In this document: positions 19,146 to 29,169 of the stretch, piece after piece
Layout of the letters: each line of letters opens with the position of its first letter
Numbering within the stretch: position 1 is the first letter of the stretch
Assembly (NCBI RefSeq): GCF_040833965.1
Contig: NZ_CP162142.1
Coordinates: forward strand, 3,082,001-3,146,000
DNA: 64,000 bases
Origin: Leptospira sp. WS39.C2
GTDB lineage: Bacteria; Spirochaetota; Leptospiria; Leptospirales; Leptospiraceae
Direction: 5' to 3'
Made by a program: the position numbers and the translations under genes
Notes under the pieces: model-generated
Seen by the model: only the letters and a program-made list of their open reading frames with translations
What the model was told of the DNA's origin: nothing
Database searches by the model: none

Positions 19146-20233
19146 TTTACTTTCCCTCCATCTAAAATAAAACGAATGCCTGTCACACGAGTGTGTCTCC
19201 ACAAACTCGGATCCATTTGGTTTTTTCGTTCATTCATTTTGTCTAAAAATTGTTTGATGAATTCGTTTTCCGAGATGTGTTGGATGACAACAATTTGTGA
19301 TTCGTCAGGATCAAATTCACAAATTCGAAATTTTGGTTTCCATTCCTTTTGAATGGTGTCTTGGAATTTTTGTTTACCATCCATCGAATCCACATACCCA
19401 ACAAAACGAAAACAAATCCAATCATTTAGATTTGTATTTTGTAAGTATTCTTCTGGACTGAACTCTGGATTTCCATCCGTATCTAAACTAACAATGATTT
19501 CACGGTATTCGCCAGCAGATAACCAAGGAATAAATTCTCTTCGAACGTTTCCATTTTCCACTTCTAGGAGAATCCCACCTCTTGGTCCTACCTCCCCTTT
19601 CCTCCAAACACGAGATGAACCCGCATATCCGACGTTACATTTTCCAACACTTCCAAATCGATGCCGGTGTAAATGCCCGATGGCAAGATAATCTAAATCT
19701 AGAGATTGTAGTAAATTGGGATCTAAATAAGAACCACCTTCTTCCTCTTCTTCTTGTAAGCCTGTGAAACTCATCCCAGACACGGTCCCATGCGCAAGAC
19801 CGATCCGTATTTTTGTTTGTTTTGCGGGAGGGGGGTTTAGTAAAATTTCGGAATAATTGTCTTGGTGAGGAATGGCAACAAATTCAATTCCATTTTCTTC
19901 GAATAAGGTGTAAGGAAGTTCGTCGAGTAGGATTACTTTTTTCGACCAATCGTACGCACGATAGTTGTTCTGATTTCCTTTTTTTTCTAAGACCTCGTGG
20001 TTCCCTGGTAAAAAATACACAAGTCCAGAATAAGAAGAAACAAGTTTTACAAAGGAAGAACGTAAGGCTTCTAAATCAGGAAAGGTATTGAATACATCCC
20101 CACAAAATAAAATCCGTTCGCAAGATTTGGATTCTGCGGTTTCTAATATTTCTCTGAGAACCGAGAGAGAATAGGATTCTTCTTCTTTGGAAGATGAGGA
20201 AAGATGGAGGTCTGATACTTGTAAGAACTTCAT
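19142..20233 (-). CDS. YhaO/SbcD-like metallophosphoesterase (DNA nuclease subunit)
   Basis: 363 residues with the calcineurin-like nuclease motifs in order: VSDLHL (D-x-H), FCGDVFNTF (GD), FLPGNHE (GNHE), LAHGT and AIGHLHRHRFG (GHxH). A C-terminal capping domain follows from about residue 240. This is the Mre11/SbcD fold. Pairing by a 4-bp overlap with a membrane-span-bearing ATPase argues for YhaO more than SbcD. The pair would form a two-subunit complex for double-strand-break or replication-fork processing (inference from family). Confidence 0.87.
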   Translation of the reverse strand: MKFLQVSDLHLSSSSKEEESYSLSVLREILETAESKSCERILFCGDVFNTFPDLEALRSSFVKLVSSYSGLVYFLPGNHEVLEKKGNQNNYRAYDWSKKVILLDELPYTLFEENGIEFVAIPHQDNYSEILLNPPPAKQTKIRIGLAHGTVSGMSFTGLQEEEEEGGSYLDPNLLQSLDLDYLAIGHLHRHRFGSVGKCNVGYAGSSRVWRKGEVGPRGGILLEVENGNVRREFIPWLSAGEYREIIVSLDTDGNPEFSPEEYLQNTNLNDWICFRFVGYVDSMDGKQKFQDTIQKEWKPKFRICEFDPDESQIVVIQHISENEFIKQFLDKMNERKNQMDPSLWRHTRVTGIRFILDGGKVK

Positions 20234-20308
20234 ATATGTTTGTTTCAGGGAGAGTATACCTCCCCCCTAGGACAAAGTACAGAAGTTCGAGAAAAAAAGC
20301 AAGACCCG

Positions 20309-21502
20309 TTAAACGACTCTGTCTTTTTTGAATCCCGCAATATTGTCTTTGGAAAATCCCAACTGGGAGAGAATTTCCTCGGTGTGTTCCCCGTGTTCTG
20401 GTGGGTCATTCCGATAGACAAATGGAGTTTCCGAAAAATGAAACGGAGAACCAAACTGTAAGATAGGTCCATATTTTGGATGGTTGCGTTCGATGACCAT
20501 CCCTCTTTCTTTCATGTGTGGGTCTTCTGTGACTTCTTTCATATTCAAAATCGGAGATAAACAAGCATCCGTATTATCAAAAATAGGTTGTAAGTCCGCA
20601 TACGTTTTTGACTTAAAAAAATCAGTTAACTTTTGTTTGATGATAGGAAAATTTTCTTCCGTCATTGGATGGTCTTTGGTTAAAGATTCCATACCTGCGG
20701 CACGTAAAAAAGTTTGGAAAAACATATCTTCCAAAGCACCAAGTGCAACATAACGACCTTCTTTGGTTTCATATACATCATAATTTGGTAATTTACCAGA
20801 TAGGATATCATTGCCTGCTTCTGGAGAAACCCCTGATGCCGATAATATGCCACCATACAATGAGATGAATTGAACCGACGCGTCCGTCATAGAAATATCG
20901 ATCTTTTGTCCTTTGCCTGTTTTTTCTCGGTAGTAGAGGGCTGCAAGGATTGCAGAAAGTGCAGTGAGTGTTCCCCCACCTACATCGGCCATTTGGAAAC
21001 CAGCGGGCCTTGGTGGGTTTCCTGTTTGGTCAAGGACACCTGAGATCGCTAAGTAATTGAGATCATGACCCGCAAAGTCTACGTACTTACCACTTGTTCC
21101 GTAACCAGAAATACCACAGTAAATAAGCCTTGGGAATTTTTCTTTTAAGACATCATAACCAATTCCCATCTTATCCATTCCATCAGGACGAAATCCTTCC
21201 AATAGAATATCAGCATCTTCTAATAGTTTGAATAAAATCTCTTTTGCTTGTTCTCGTTTTAGATTGAGAGTGATCGCTTTTTTGTTCCGATTGAGCATCA
21301 TAAAAAGAGCAGGGTATCCTGTTTTCCCTTTGAACATGGCTCTTGATCCATCATAAGCACGAGGGTTTTCTATTTTAATCACTTCGGCTCCCATATCAGC
21401 AAGGTGTTGGGAACAAAGGGGGCCTGGAAGGAGTAAGGATAAGTCCACGACTTTCACTCCTGAAAGTGGTCCTTTTTGATTTGGATTTGTGTTTTCTTTC
21501 AT
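20309..21502 (-). CDS. CaiB/BaiF family CoA-transferase, alpha-methylacyl-CoA racemase-like
   Basis: 397-residue class III CoA-transferase fold. It has LSGVKVVDLSLLLPGPLCSQ at the N-terminus, LADMGAEVIKIENP, LLEGFRPDGMDKMGIGYD and AGHDLNYLAISGVLDQTG. The His-Asp in AGHDLNY matches the racemase branch (alpha-methylacyl-CoA racemase, which epimerises 2-methyl branched acyl-CoAs), not formyl- or carnitine-CoA transferases. It may take part in branched-chain or long-chain fatty-acid degradation, which fits an organism feeding on lipids; this is inferred. Stands alone, 75 bp downstream of the nuclease start on the same strand. Confidence 0.85.
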   Translation of the reverse strand: MKENTNPNQKGPLSGVKVVDLSLLLPGPLCSQHLADMGAEVIKIENPRAYDGSRAMFKGKTGYPALFMMLNRNKKAITLNLKREQAKEILFKLLEDADILLEGFRPDGMDKMGIGYDVLKEKFPRLIYCGISGYGTSGKYVDFAGHDLNYLAISGVLDQTGNPPRPAGFQMADVGGGTLTALSAILAALYYREKTGKGQKIDISMTDASVQFISLYGGILSASGVSPEAGNDILSGKLPNYDVYETKEGRYVALGALEDMFFQTFLRAAGMESLTKDHPMTEENFPIIKQKLTDFFKSKTYADLQPIFDNTDACLSPILNMKEVTEDPHMKERGMVIERNHPKYGPILQFGSPFHFSETPFVYRNDPPEHGEHTEEILSQLGFSKDNIAGFKKDRVV

Positions 21503-21580
21503 ATTGTTTTATTGCAATTCCTGGAAATTATTTTCTGATTTTGGGCTTTTTTCTCGTAGAATAAAGAGGGAGAACCCTGA

Positions 21581-24500
21581 ATGGGATTCATTAGAGGACA
21601 ATTCGAATACAAATTCAAACTTAGATTCTCGCATGCCCTCATTTTCCTAACCTCTTTATTCTTATCTTGTCAATCGATAACTCCCGTTAATTTACAGATG
21701 TTATTCGGTTCCTTTTTTGTTTCAGCGACCGGACAAGGTTCTGTGATTTATGAAGCTCCAAATTTTTTATTCACGAGTGAAAATGGAAAACAAGCAGAAT
21801 TCGTAATCCGTTTGAACATTGAACCGAACAGTTCAGTGAGAATTGGCCCCGTAACGATCTCTGATCCAACAGAAGGAGTTTTATTATCAGATACCTTTAT
21901 CGATTTTACTACAGACAATTGGGACTCACCGCATACTATACGTTTGGCGGGAGTAGATGATCTATTATTTGATGGGAACCAGAATTATCGAGTTCAATTG
22001 GGAAGTATTTTAACCACAGACATTCGATTTTCCACCCAACCACTCCCTGTCCTTCTTGTGGTGAACACAGACAATGAATCATCAGGTGTAGCCGCAAGCC
22101 CAGTCTTTGGCCTACTTACCTCTGAAACAGGGGAAACTGGTCAAATTTCCTATGTCTTACAAACAAGACCCATGCAAGATGTCTACATCCGCAACTTCCT
22201 ATCCAATGATACAACAGAAGCAACAGTAGAATCTGTTGAAGTTGTCTTTACTCCTAATAACTGGGATGTTCCCCAATCGGTAACGGTTACGGGAGTAGAT
22301 GATTTTAGTGTGGATGATAGCACGTTTCAAATCTCAGCTGACCCAACCATTTCTTTTGACCCTGCTTATATGGGTAAACCTGTCCCCATCATCACGGGAA
22401 CCAATGTGGATGATGATGTCGCTGGATTCACTGTTGTGAATTTATCAGGGCTCACAACAACAGAATCAGGAGGAGCTGTTTCCTTTGGTGTTGTCTTAAA
22501 TACACTTCCCACTAATAATGTGACAATTTCTTCCATCGTTGCCACACCCGCAACAGAAGCCTCTGCCAGTCCCAGTTCTCTTACCTTTGCGCCCTCAGAG
22601 TGGTTCACACCCAAAATCATCACTGTCACTGGCATCGATGAATTCGTTGTAGACGGGTCACAAACAGTATCCATTGTTTCCAGTGCGGCCACTTCCTCTG
22701 ATACAGATTACAATGGTTTGGCGGGACCAGTATTCCCTTCGGTAACAAACACCGATGATGATGTTCCAGGATTTGTTCTCACATCCCCAGGTAGTTTGAC
22801 TATTTCTGAAAACGGAGGGATCTTAAATTTTGCCATCCGACTTTCTTCCCAACCACCTCCTGGATTCACAGTTACCCTAACAGGAATTAACGAAAACAAT
22901 TCTATAACTAATGTAAACACCAATAGTTTGGTATTTACAAACGCCAATTGGAACATCGACCAAACAGTCCAAATCACAACGAATAATAATTATATCGATG
23001 AAGACACAAGGACTGTGACTTTACAATTTGGGTCCGTAGATACAGGTGGGACTGCCGATCCTGTGTATAATAGCGTCACTCCCCCAACACAAGTGAGTCT
23101 TTCAGTAACCGATGAAGATACAGCGGGGATCACAGTGACTCCTGTTGGGGGGCTTGTCGTTCATGAAAACGGAACACCTTTTACAGAAACCTTTACAGTG
23201 GTTCTAAATTCACAGCCTACTCAAACAGTAAACATCTCTTCTATCACATCCAGTAACACTTCGGAAATCACAGTTTCACCAGCATCCCTATCCTTTACCA
23301 CAGCCAACTGGAATACTCCACAAACTATCACCATTACATCTGTGTTAGATGGTGTTGATGATGGAGACCAAAATGTAAACATCAATTTTAGTAATTCAAG
23401 CTCAACCGATTCCAAATACAATTCGATTTCCATACCAGCAGTCACAACCATCAATACGGATAGTAATGAACCCCTTGTTCGAATCCAAAACCTTTCTGCC
23501 TCTTCGATTGAGGAAAACGGTACATCCACAATCACCTTTGAAATTCGTTTGTCTCTAAAACCGAATTCGAATGTGACCATTGGCCCCATCACAGCGTCCG
23601 ATGGAACAGAAACAGTATTGCTGAATAGCACATCGGGTGTTGCGGCATCACGAACACTTACATTTACACCCACAAATTCACAAGTCGCCAACTATTCAGG
23701 GAATACGAGTGAAAGTGGATGGGATGTACCACAAACCATCACCATTCGTTCTGTTGCCGATTCTTTTGATGACGGAAACATACCGGTCACCATCCATATC
23801 CCACAAGCAAATGGATCATATTTTACGGGACTTTATCCAACAGGTGCGATCCCAGGTTATACGGATACGAACGGAAATTTGGTGGTGACTATCACTGATA
23901 ATGATACAAAAGGTTTTACTTTTTCCACAACCACACTCAATCTCACAGAAGGTGATGCAGACGGAACGTTTACAGTGCGACTCAATGCTGCTCCCTGTGA
24001 CACTCCAGGAAATTTGAGTGTTTGTGCTAGTGGTTCTGTTACCATTCCGATCTCAGCGGAAAGCTTTTCCCTCCCTGATACGACGCAGTATACAGTTTCT
24101 CCCGCAAGTTTAACCTTTACCCATACCAATTATGCATCACCCCAAACAGTCACGATTTCCATTGTGAATGATTCCATTAACGAATCCAACACGAGAACCC
24201 ATACACTTGCGTTAGGTGCTATTTCTGGTTCTGGGACTGACTACGAAGGGATGAATCCCAGTGATGTTACCATCAATATCACGGATAACGATAACCCTTC
24301 TCCAAAAATTCTTTTTACCTTAGATACAGGCCAACCTTACTTCACAACAGAATCAGGATTTTCCACCTTTTATAGTTTGCGACTTGGCAGCCGACCCATT
24401 CCAGGGAATTCAGTCACAGTCACCTTAACCACATCCGATAACACTGAAGGGATGATAAATGACGGCGGAACTCCCGTTAGCACCAAACAATATGTTTTTA

Positions 24501-25840
24501 CCGATGCCAATTGGAGTACATCCGTTCCCGTAGAAATTTTAGGAGTCTCAGATGCCTTAAGTGATGGAAACGTTAGTTATTCGATCACAGTTTCAGGAAC
24601 AGAAACAGGTTCCTTTCCTTCCTGGTATGATAGTTTTTTGGCAAGCACGGGAAACACGGCAAGTCTTGTGAATTATAGTGTTTCGGAAAATCCAGTCACC
24701 GTCATCACTCCGCAAGTCATGGTACGTGCGGAAAATGCTGGCTCCTTTTCCATCTACATCTTACTCAGCCAAGCACCAACAGATGATGTGACCATTCCCA
24801 TTTCTCTTCCTTCCAGTTTTCCTTGTACCTTGTTTACAGGGCCCACTGTTTCTCAATTTTCCCTCTCCACAAATACAGTGACCATCACAAGTGCCAATTG
24901 GAATGCCATTGGTGTCCATAATACAATTACGGTGACACCTTTTGATGATTCTGTGGATGATGGGAATGTGTCTTGTCCTATCACAATAGGTATACTTTCC
25001 TCAAGTGATGGATTTTATAATAACGTGAATCCTTATCCATCGGCAAACTACCCCGAACTTACGTTAAACGACAATGATACAGCAGGGATCACCACTTCTG
25101 GATTCACACCAACATCAGTCATCACATCCCAATCAGGGGCAAATTCTGAGTTTTACATCCATCTGAACTCACAACCCACAGCGGATGTCACCATCAATTT
25201 TGCAACAACACCAGGAGGTCTCGTCCAGTTCCCAACGGCACCACTTACCTTCACTCCTTCCAATTTTGGAACGGGACAACTTGTCACGATCCTTGGTCAG
25301 GACACAGCGGATGTATTGGATGTGAATTATAACATCACTCCCCAAATCACATCCAGTGAATCAGGAACTGGATTTTCGCCTTCGACGATTTATAGTGCCC
25401 TCACACCTTCTTCGATTCCTGGTGTGCATCTCTATCATATTTACGACATCATCCCGTGTACGGATCCAAATCCCATGGCGGCCTGCGGAACATCTCCGAA
25501 TGTTTCGGGTGGGCTTGTCACATCACCTAACTTAATCACGACGGAATCTGGTATCCAATCCCGATTCCAAGTCCGATTAAGGGCAAGACCCACTTCCAAT
25601 GTCACCATTGGTGTATCGAGCTCTAATGTTGCCGAAGGAACAACCTCTCTTTCGAGTCTAACTTTTACATCCAGTGATTGGAATAACTTTCAAAATGTTG
25701 TGATCACTGGCGCTAACGATGGCTTGGTGGATGGGAATGTATTGTATTCGATTTTGTTTGGATCATTAACAGGAGGTGGATCAGGATTTAACGGTGAAAC
25801 TTTGCCAAGTCTATCTGTCACAAACCAGGACAATGACTAA
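21581..25840 (+). CDS. large surface lipoprotein with about 11 Calx-beta-like repeats
   Basis: 1419 residues. Signal peptide with lipobox LFLSC (Cys30), then head-to-tail beta-sandwich repeats of about 105-130 residues. Each repeat shows an E-S/N-G start, N-V-T-I or similar, S-L-T-F-T, N-W-x-x-P-Q-T-V/I-T-V/I, an acidic D-D-x-x-D-G turn, and ends in T-N-x-D-D-D or I-T-D-N-D. I count 11 units, of which the eighth and tenth lack the acidic terminal motif. The Asp-rich turns suggest calcium binding as in Calx-beta domains. Probably exposed on the outer membrane as an adhesin or scaffold. GAGGGAG precedes the ATG. It is monocistronic. Confidence 0.83.
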   Translation: MGFIRGQFEYKFKLRFSHALIFLTSLFLSCQSITPVNLQMLFGSFFVSATGQGSVIYEAPNFLFTSENGKQAEFVIRLNIEPNSSVRIGPVTISDPTEGVLLSDTFIDFTTDNWDSPHTIRLAGVDDLLFDGNQNYRVQLGSILTTDIRFSTQPLPVLLVVNTDNESSGVAASPVFGLLTSETGETGQISYVLQTRPMQDVYIRNFLSNDTTEATVESVEVVFTPNNWDVPQSVTVTGVDDFSVDDSTFQISADPTISFDPAYMGKPVPIITGTNVDDDVAGFTVVNLSGLTTTESGGAVSFGVVLNTLPTNNVTISSIVATPATEASASPSSLTFAPSEWFTPKIITVTGIDEFVVDGSQTVSIVSSAATSSDTDYNGLAGPVFPSVTNTDDDVPGFVLTSPGSLTISENGGILNFAIRLSSQPPPGFTVTLTGINENNSITNVNTNSLVFTNANWNIDQTVQITTNNNYIDEDTRTVTLQFGSVDTGGTADPVYNSVTPPTQVSLSVTDEDTAGITVTPVGGLVVHENGTPFTETFTVVLNSQPTQTVNISSITSSNTSEITVSPASLSFTTANWNTPQTITITSVLDGVDDGDQNVNINFSNSSSTDSKYNSISIPAVTTINTDSNEPLVRIQNLSASSIEENGTSTITFEIRLSLKPNSNVTIGPITASDGTETVLLNSTSGVAASRTLTFTPTNSQVANYSGNTSESGWDVPQTITIRSVADSFDDGNIPVTIHIPQANGSYFTGLYPTGAIPGYTDTNGNLVVTITDNDTKGFTFSTTTLNLTEGDADGTFTVRLNAAPCDTPGNLSVCASGSVTIPISAESFSLPDTTQYTVSPASLTFTHTNYASPQTVTISIVNDSINESNTRTHTLALGAISGSGTDYEGMNPSDVTINITDNDNPSPKILFTLDTGQPYFTTESGFSTFYSLRLGSRPIPGNSVTVTLTTSDNTEGMINDGGTPVSTKQYVFTDANWSTSVPVEILGVSDALSDGNVSYSITVSGTETGSFPSWYDSFLASTGNTASLVNYSVSENPVTVITPQVMVRAENAGSFSIYILLSQAPTDDVTIPISLPSSFPCTLFTGPTVSQFSLSTNTVTITSANWNAIGVHNTITVTPFDDSVDDGNVSCPITIGILSSSDGFYNNVNPYPSANYPELTLNDNDTAGITTSGFTPTSVITSQSGANSEFYIHLNSQPTADVTINFATTPGGLVQFPTAPLTFTPSNFGTGQLVTILGQDTADVLDVNYNITPQITSSESGTGFSPSTIYSALTPSSIPGVHLYHIYDIIPCTDPNPMAACGTSPNVSGGLVTSPNLITTESGIQSRFQVRLRARPTSNVTIGVSSSNVAEGTTSLSSLTFTSSDWNNFQNVVITGANDGLVDGNVLYSILFGSLTGGGSGFNGETLPSLSVTNQDND

Positions 25841-25906
25841 ACAAATTCTCTGCGTTACCGAAGAGAATCAAAACACAATCACGAGGGAGTATTGATTCTC
25901 TAAGGA

Positions 25907-27772
25907 CTATTGTACATACCCTTGTTTTTTTAAGATATCCAAAGCATCTGTTCCTAATTCTTGTTTTGTTTCGTAAGATTTTTTCTGACCACCTTGCTTC
26001 CAAAAATGGACTTTGGTTTCAGGATGAATGATCGGACGAATGGATTGTGATTCGTATAACAAATCACAGTCTTTGGAACATGCAGCCATGGTGACACCGA
26101 AGTAACCAATGTGAATTTCCGATTTCGGAACCTGTTTTTTCCCAAACCAAACCTGAAATTCAGGAAAACTCACATCGGGATATACTTCAAAACTAATTTG
26201 GAAAGGTTGTGAATCCTTAGTGTGAATCTTCACGACCCTTCCCTTTTCTTCTACCGTAACTGAATTTGGAAATTTTGCCAAACGAATGATTCCACTAGGA
26301 ACACTGATTTGTATCTCCGTTTCCTTGTCAGAAAGATTTGGCCGAACCCAAAGGTGGTACAAAGGAAGTTTTGGTTCCATTGCACGGATTTGTTTCCAAA
26401 ACCTTTGGATCTTTTTTTCCAATTTTCCATCTAACTTGAGTTCACCGATATTTGCCATTTGGTTGATGCGAATGGGACTAATTTGGTTCGGATCTTTTGT
26501 TGTATCAAAGTAGAGATAAAACTCATTTCCCACAGATCCCTGCCAAAATTTTCCCAATTCATGGAACCTGTATGACCTTTGTAATAAAAATTCTTTTCCT
26601 TCCCCATACCCTTGGGTAAAACGTGTTTCCCCATAGTAGGTTCGTTTGGTGGTTTCTTTACCTTCTATCATGGGACGAAGTGAGATACCATGGATGGATT
26701 GGGGAATGGGAAGACCCACATAATCAAGGACGGTTGGGTATAAATCAATGGATCTTGTCATTGCCTTCACCGTTTTTTGTTTTTGGGATAAAGGAAGTTT
26801 GACAAGAAGTGGAACATGGATATTTTCTAAATATAAATCTTGTCCATGTCCATAATAGGTATTGGTTCCTGTAAAGGGGGAGATGGCGTGTGAAGGATGC
26901 ATCACTTCTCCATGATCGGCTGTGATGAGGATGAGCGAGTTATCCCAAAGGTTTTTGTTTTTAAGCTCGGCAAACACCTTACCCAACTCTTCATCCACAA
27001 AAGCAACTTCCCCCAAATAGTTTAACTTCCGTTCGTCGAGTATCTCATTTGTCTGAACCCGATTTGTAAATCCAGGTGGTGGTGTGTAAGGTTTGTGAGG
27101 GTCATTGTAATTTAAAAACAAAAAGAAAGGACTTTTTTTGGAGGAAACATCTTCCAATACTTCCATAGTTTTTTTGGTTATCTTCTTTGTGTCTTCACTG
27201 TAATTCGAAAAATCATACAAGGAATCAAAACCAACTTCCACACCTAACCCAAATTTATCGGTTAAAAACGGATTGTTCCCCACCATGACCGTTTGGTACA
27301 AAGAATCTTTCAAAACCTTAGGCAAAGGTTTTTTTTCAGAACGATAAAAGGCCTCTACTTCGGATTTGGTAGTCGGGTAATCCCAGAAATTCACAGGGTT
27401 GGCAGATGCATATTTTCCCGTAAAAAATACGAGAGTGGATGGCCGAGTCCATGCTGCATTCACAAGATGAGATTCAAACTGAATCCCCTCCTTAGCAAAC
27501 AAATCCAAGTTAGGTGTCACATGATATCGACCTATTATATCACCACGAAGGCTATCAATCACGATCCAGATCACATTGGGTTTTGTTTGGGAAGTGATTT
27601 GGTTTGCCTCTTTTCCGAAAGGCACCCCCAACTCCGACATAGCAGTTTCTTTTTTACAAAATGAAAAAAAAGATATTAGGAATATAAAACAGAAGGTTTG
27701 TAAAAATAAAAAAAGGTTAGAGAAAGAAAAAAAATTATGTAACCGTGAACAAGGAAAAAAAATAGATCTCAA
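25907..27772 (-). CDS. sulfatase-superfamily lipoprotein with Thr nucleophile
   Basis: 621 residues; hydrophobic N-terminus ending in SFFSFC (Cys39) suggests a lipoprotein. The alkaline-phosphatase-fold core starts at NVIWIVIDSLRGD (metal Asp), then AAWTRPST, where Thr109 occupies the place of the sulfatase Cys/Ser. The motif C/S-x-P-x-R is absent, so a formylglycine enzyme is unlikely; phospho-transfer as in LtaS/EptA-type enzymes is more plausible. LILITADHGEVM and YYGHGQDLYLENIHVPLLVK supply the remaining metal ligands. The C-terminal 150 residues form a beta-rich extra domain. Start TTG overlaps the stop of the upstream transporter (TTGA). Confidence 0.83.
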   Translation of the reverse strand: MRSIFFPCSRLHNFFSFSNLFLFLQTFCFIFLISFFSFCKKETAMSELGVPFGKEANQITSQTKPNVIWIVIDSLRGDIIGRYHVTPNLDLFAKEGIQFESHLVNAAWTRPSTLVFFTGKYASANPVNFWDYPTTKSEVEAFYRSEKKPLPKVLKDSLYQTVMVGNNPFLTDKFGLGVEVGFDSLYDFSNYSEDTKKITKKTMEVLEDVSSKKSPFFLFLNYNDPHKPYTPPPGFTNRVQTNEILDERKLNYLGEVAFVDEELGKVFAELKNKNLWDNSLILITADHGEVMHPSHAISPFTGTNTYYGHGQDLYLENIHVPLLVKLPLSQKQKTVKAMTRSIDLYPTVLDYVGLPIPQSIHGISLRPMIEGKETTKRTYYGETRFTQGYGEGKEFLLQRSYRFHELGKFWQGSVGNEFYLYFDTTKDPNQISPIRINQMANIGELKLDGKLEKKIQRFWKQIRAMEPKLPLYHLWVRPNLSDKETEIQISVPSGIIRLAKFPNSVTVEEKGRVVKIHTKDSQPFQISFEVYPDVSFPEFQVWFGKKQVPKSEIHIGYFGVTMAACSKDCDLLYESQSIRPIIHPETKVHFWKQGGQKKSYETKQELGTDALDILKKQGYVQ

Positions 27773-28158
27773 GAGTTAACGTCAAACATCTGCAAGGCGG
27801 TGAGCCACACACCCACTAAAATAAAAGAAATCCCAAGCCACTGTGTAAAATTGAGTCTTTCTTTGAAAAAAATTGAAGAAGCAATGAGAACAATGATAAA
27901 CCCACTGGAAGTAAACACGGGATACGCCAAAGATAACTTCAATCCCTTACCCAAAACATAACGATAACCTAACAACGCCAAACCGAAACTCGCAAGTCCT
28001 GCAATGAAATAAGGATTAAATACAGTAAAAACAAGATTCCAAAACCCTTCCCCTGGTAAAACTTGTTTGTCTTGCATAGAAGATGTTTTGATTAAAATAT
28101 TCGCCAATGCATTGAAGAATACAGCTATACAGAAGAAGAGGATGACTTGGAATTGCAT
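27769..28158 (-). CDS. small DMT/EmrE-type four-helix transporter
   Basis: 129 residues with four hydrophobic helices: about 5-22, 48-66, 78-95 and 103-121. ANILIKTSS near the start and YVLGKGLKLSLAYPVFTSSG in the third helix match the small half-transporters (SMR/EamA-like, ArnE/ArnF-like) that flip lipids or export cations. It overlaps the downstream phosphatase-fold lipoprotein by 4 bp, so a joint role in envelope glycolipid or phospholipid modification is a reasonable inference: one moves the lipid, the other transfers a head group. Confidence 0.75.
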   Translation of the reverse strand: MQFQVILFFCIAVFFNALANILIKTSSMQDKQVLPGEGFWNLVFTVFNPYFIAGLASFGLALLGYRYVLGKGLKLSLAYPVFTSSGFIIVLIASSIFFKERLNFTQWLGISFILVGVWLTALQMFDVNS

Positions 28159-28205
28159 GGGATAGAGACAAAATCCGATGCAAATCGGGCAGGGTCAAAT
28201 AGAAA

Positions 28206-29051
28206 ATGAAACCAAAAACCTTTACATACAAAAATTGGGAATGTGCTTATTTAGATTCAGAAACTCCTGGGCCTACCCTAATCTTTTGTCATGCCAATGG
28301 CTATAGTTCCGGTTGTTACCAATATTATTTTGAAAGATTAAAAAAACACTACCGGGTGATTGCGCCTGACTTCATTGGGCATGGTCGTTCCGAATTTACT
28401 TTGCAATTCAAAAATTGGAATGTCTTCCGGGACCAAATCCTTTCGCTCCTCGACCATGAATCACTTTCCAATGTCACCATCATCGGCCACTCCCTTGGAG
28501 GAGCCTCATCTCTCCTCGCTGCAAAAAAAGCACCCGAACGATTTACAAAAGTATTAGCGATGGATCCCGTCATCCTTGGTTGGAAACTCATCCTACTTTC
28601 CAAATTTCTAGAAAACCCACTCGCAATCGGTGCTAAAAAAAGAAGGACCCATTTCAAATCTATAGAGCTTGTTAGGCGGTCATTCCGAAAGTTCCCAGCC
28701 TTTGCCAAATTTGAACCTTCCATCTTCGAGGATTACCTCAATTCTTGTTTTATACGAACAGGCCACGAAGACGAAGTCAAACTCTGTTGTGACCCAAGAG
28801 TCGAAGCCAAAATTTTTGGCCACGCCCATTTCCATGTCTTCAAAAACTTTTATGGCATCAAAACGGAAAACCACATCGCCATTCCCGAAACATTCGAAGT
28901 CTGTTCCCCCAAACACGCAAAACTTCTCACAAAAGTCCATCCCAAGTCGGACGTGACCATCTTCCCAGGCTTCACACATTTTTTTCCCTTCGAACAACCT
29001 GAAGCAACCTGGAACTGGATGAAACAATGTTTGGAAATTAAAGAAATCTAA
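28206..29051 (+). CDS. alpha/beta hydrolase
   Basis: 281-residue single-domain hydrolase. HANGYSSGCYQYYFERL is the oxyanion-hole region (H-x-N-G), IGHSLGGASS carries the nucleophile Ser, and FPGFTHFFPFEQPE supplies the catalytic His; VLAMDPVILGW lies after the nucleophile strand. No signal peptide. Esterase or thioesterase activity is probable, substrate unknown. It is divergent from the DMT transporter gene (47 bp) and is the last core gene before the accessory region. Confidence 0.85.
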   Translation: MKPKTFTYKNWECAYLDSETPGPTLIFCHANGYSSGCYQYYFERLKKHYRVIAPDFIGHGRSEFTLQFKNWNVFRDQILSLLDHESLSNVTIIGHSLGGASSLLAAKKAPERFTKVLAMDPVILGWKLILLSKFLENPLAIGAKKRRTHFKSIELVRRSFRKFPAFAKFEPSIFEDYLNSCFIRTGHEDEVKLCCDPRVEAKIFGHAHFHVFKNFYGIKTENHIAIPETFEVCSPKHAKLLTKVHPKSDVTIFPGFTHFFPFEQPEATWNWMKQCLEIKEI

Positions 29052-29142
29052 AATAGGTTTGTTGAAGATTCAAATGCGGGGCGCCTCACAATACTTTGGT
29101 GGAGCTTCATTCGATGGAAGATGTGACCGCGCTATCCGCTCC

Positions 29143-29169
29143 AATCTTTTTGCTTACGCAAAAAGGATT
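29143..29169. repeat. hairpin element in intergenic region
   Basis: CTTTTTGC and GCAAAAAG form an 8-bp stem with loop TTAC, extended by AAT/ATT across a one-base bulge. It is embedded in a more GC-rich 29090-29200 tract (GCGCTATCCGCTCC on the left, TTTCCGCTTCTATCGC on the right) unlike its AT-rich surroundings. The look is that of a dispersed intergenic repeat; it lies between the alpha/beta hydrolase and the first toxin-antitoxin pair. Confidence 0.45.

Noticed and set aside
23221..23691. 156-codon open frame on - strand
   Set aside because: Antisense shadow of the repeat lipoprotein; similar open stretches recur because the repeats recur.
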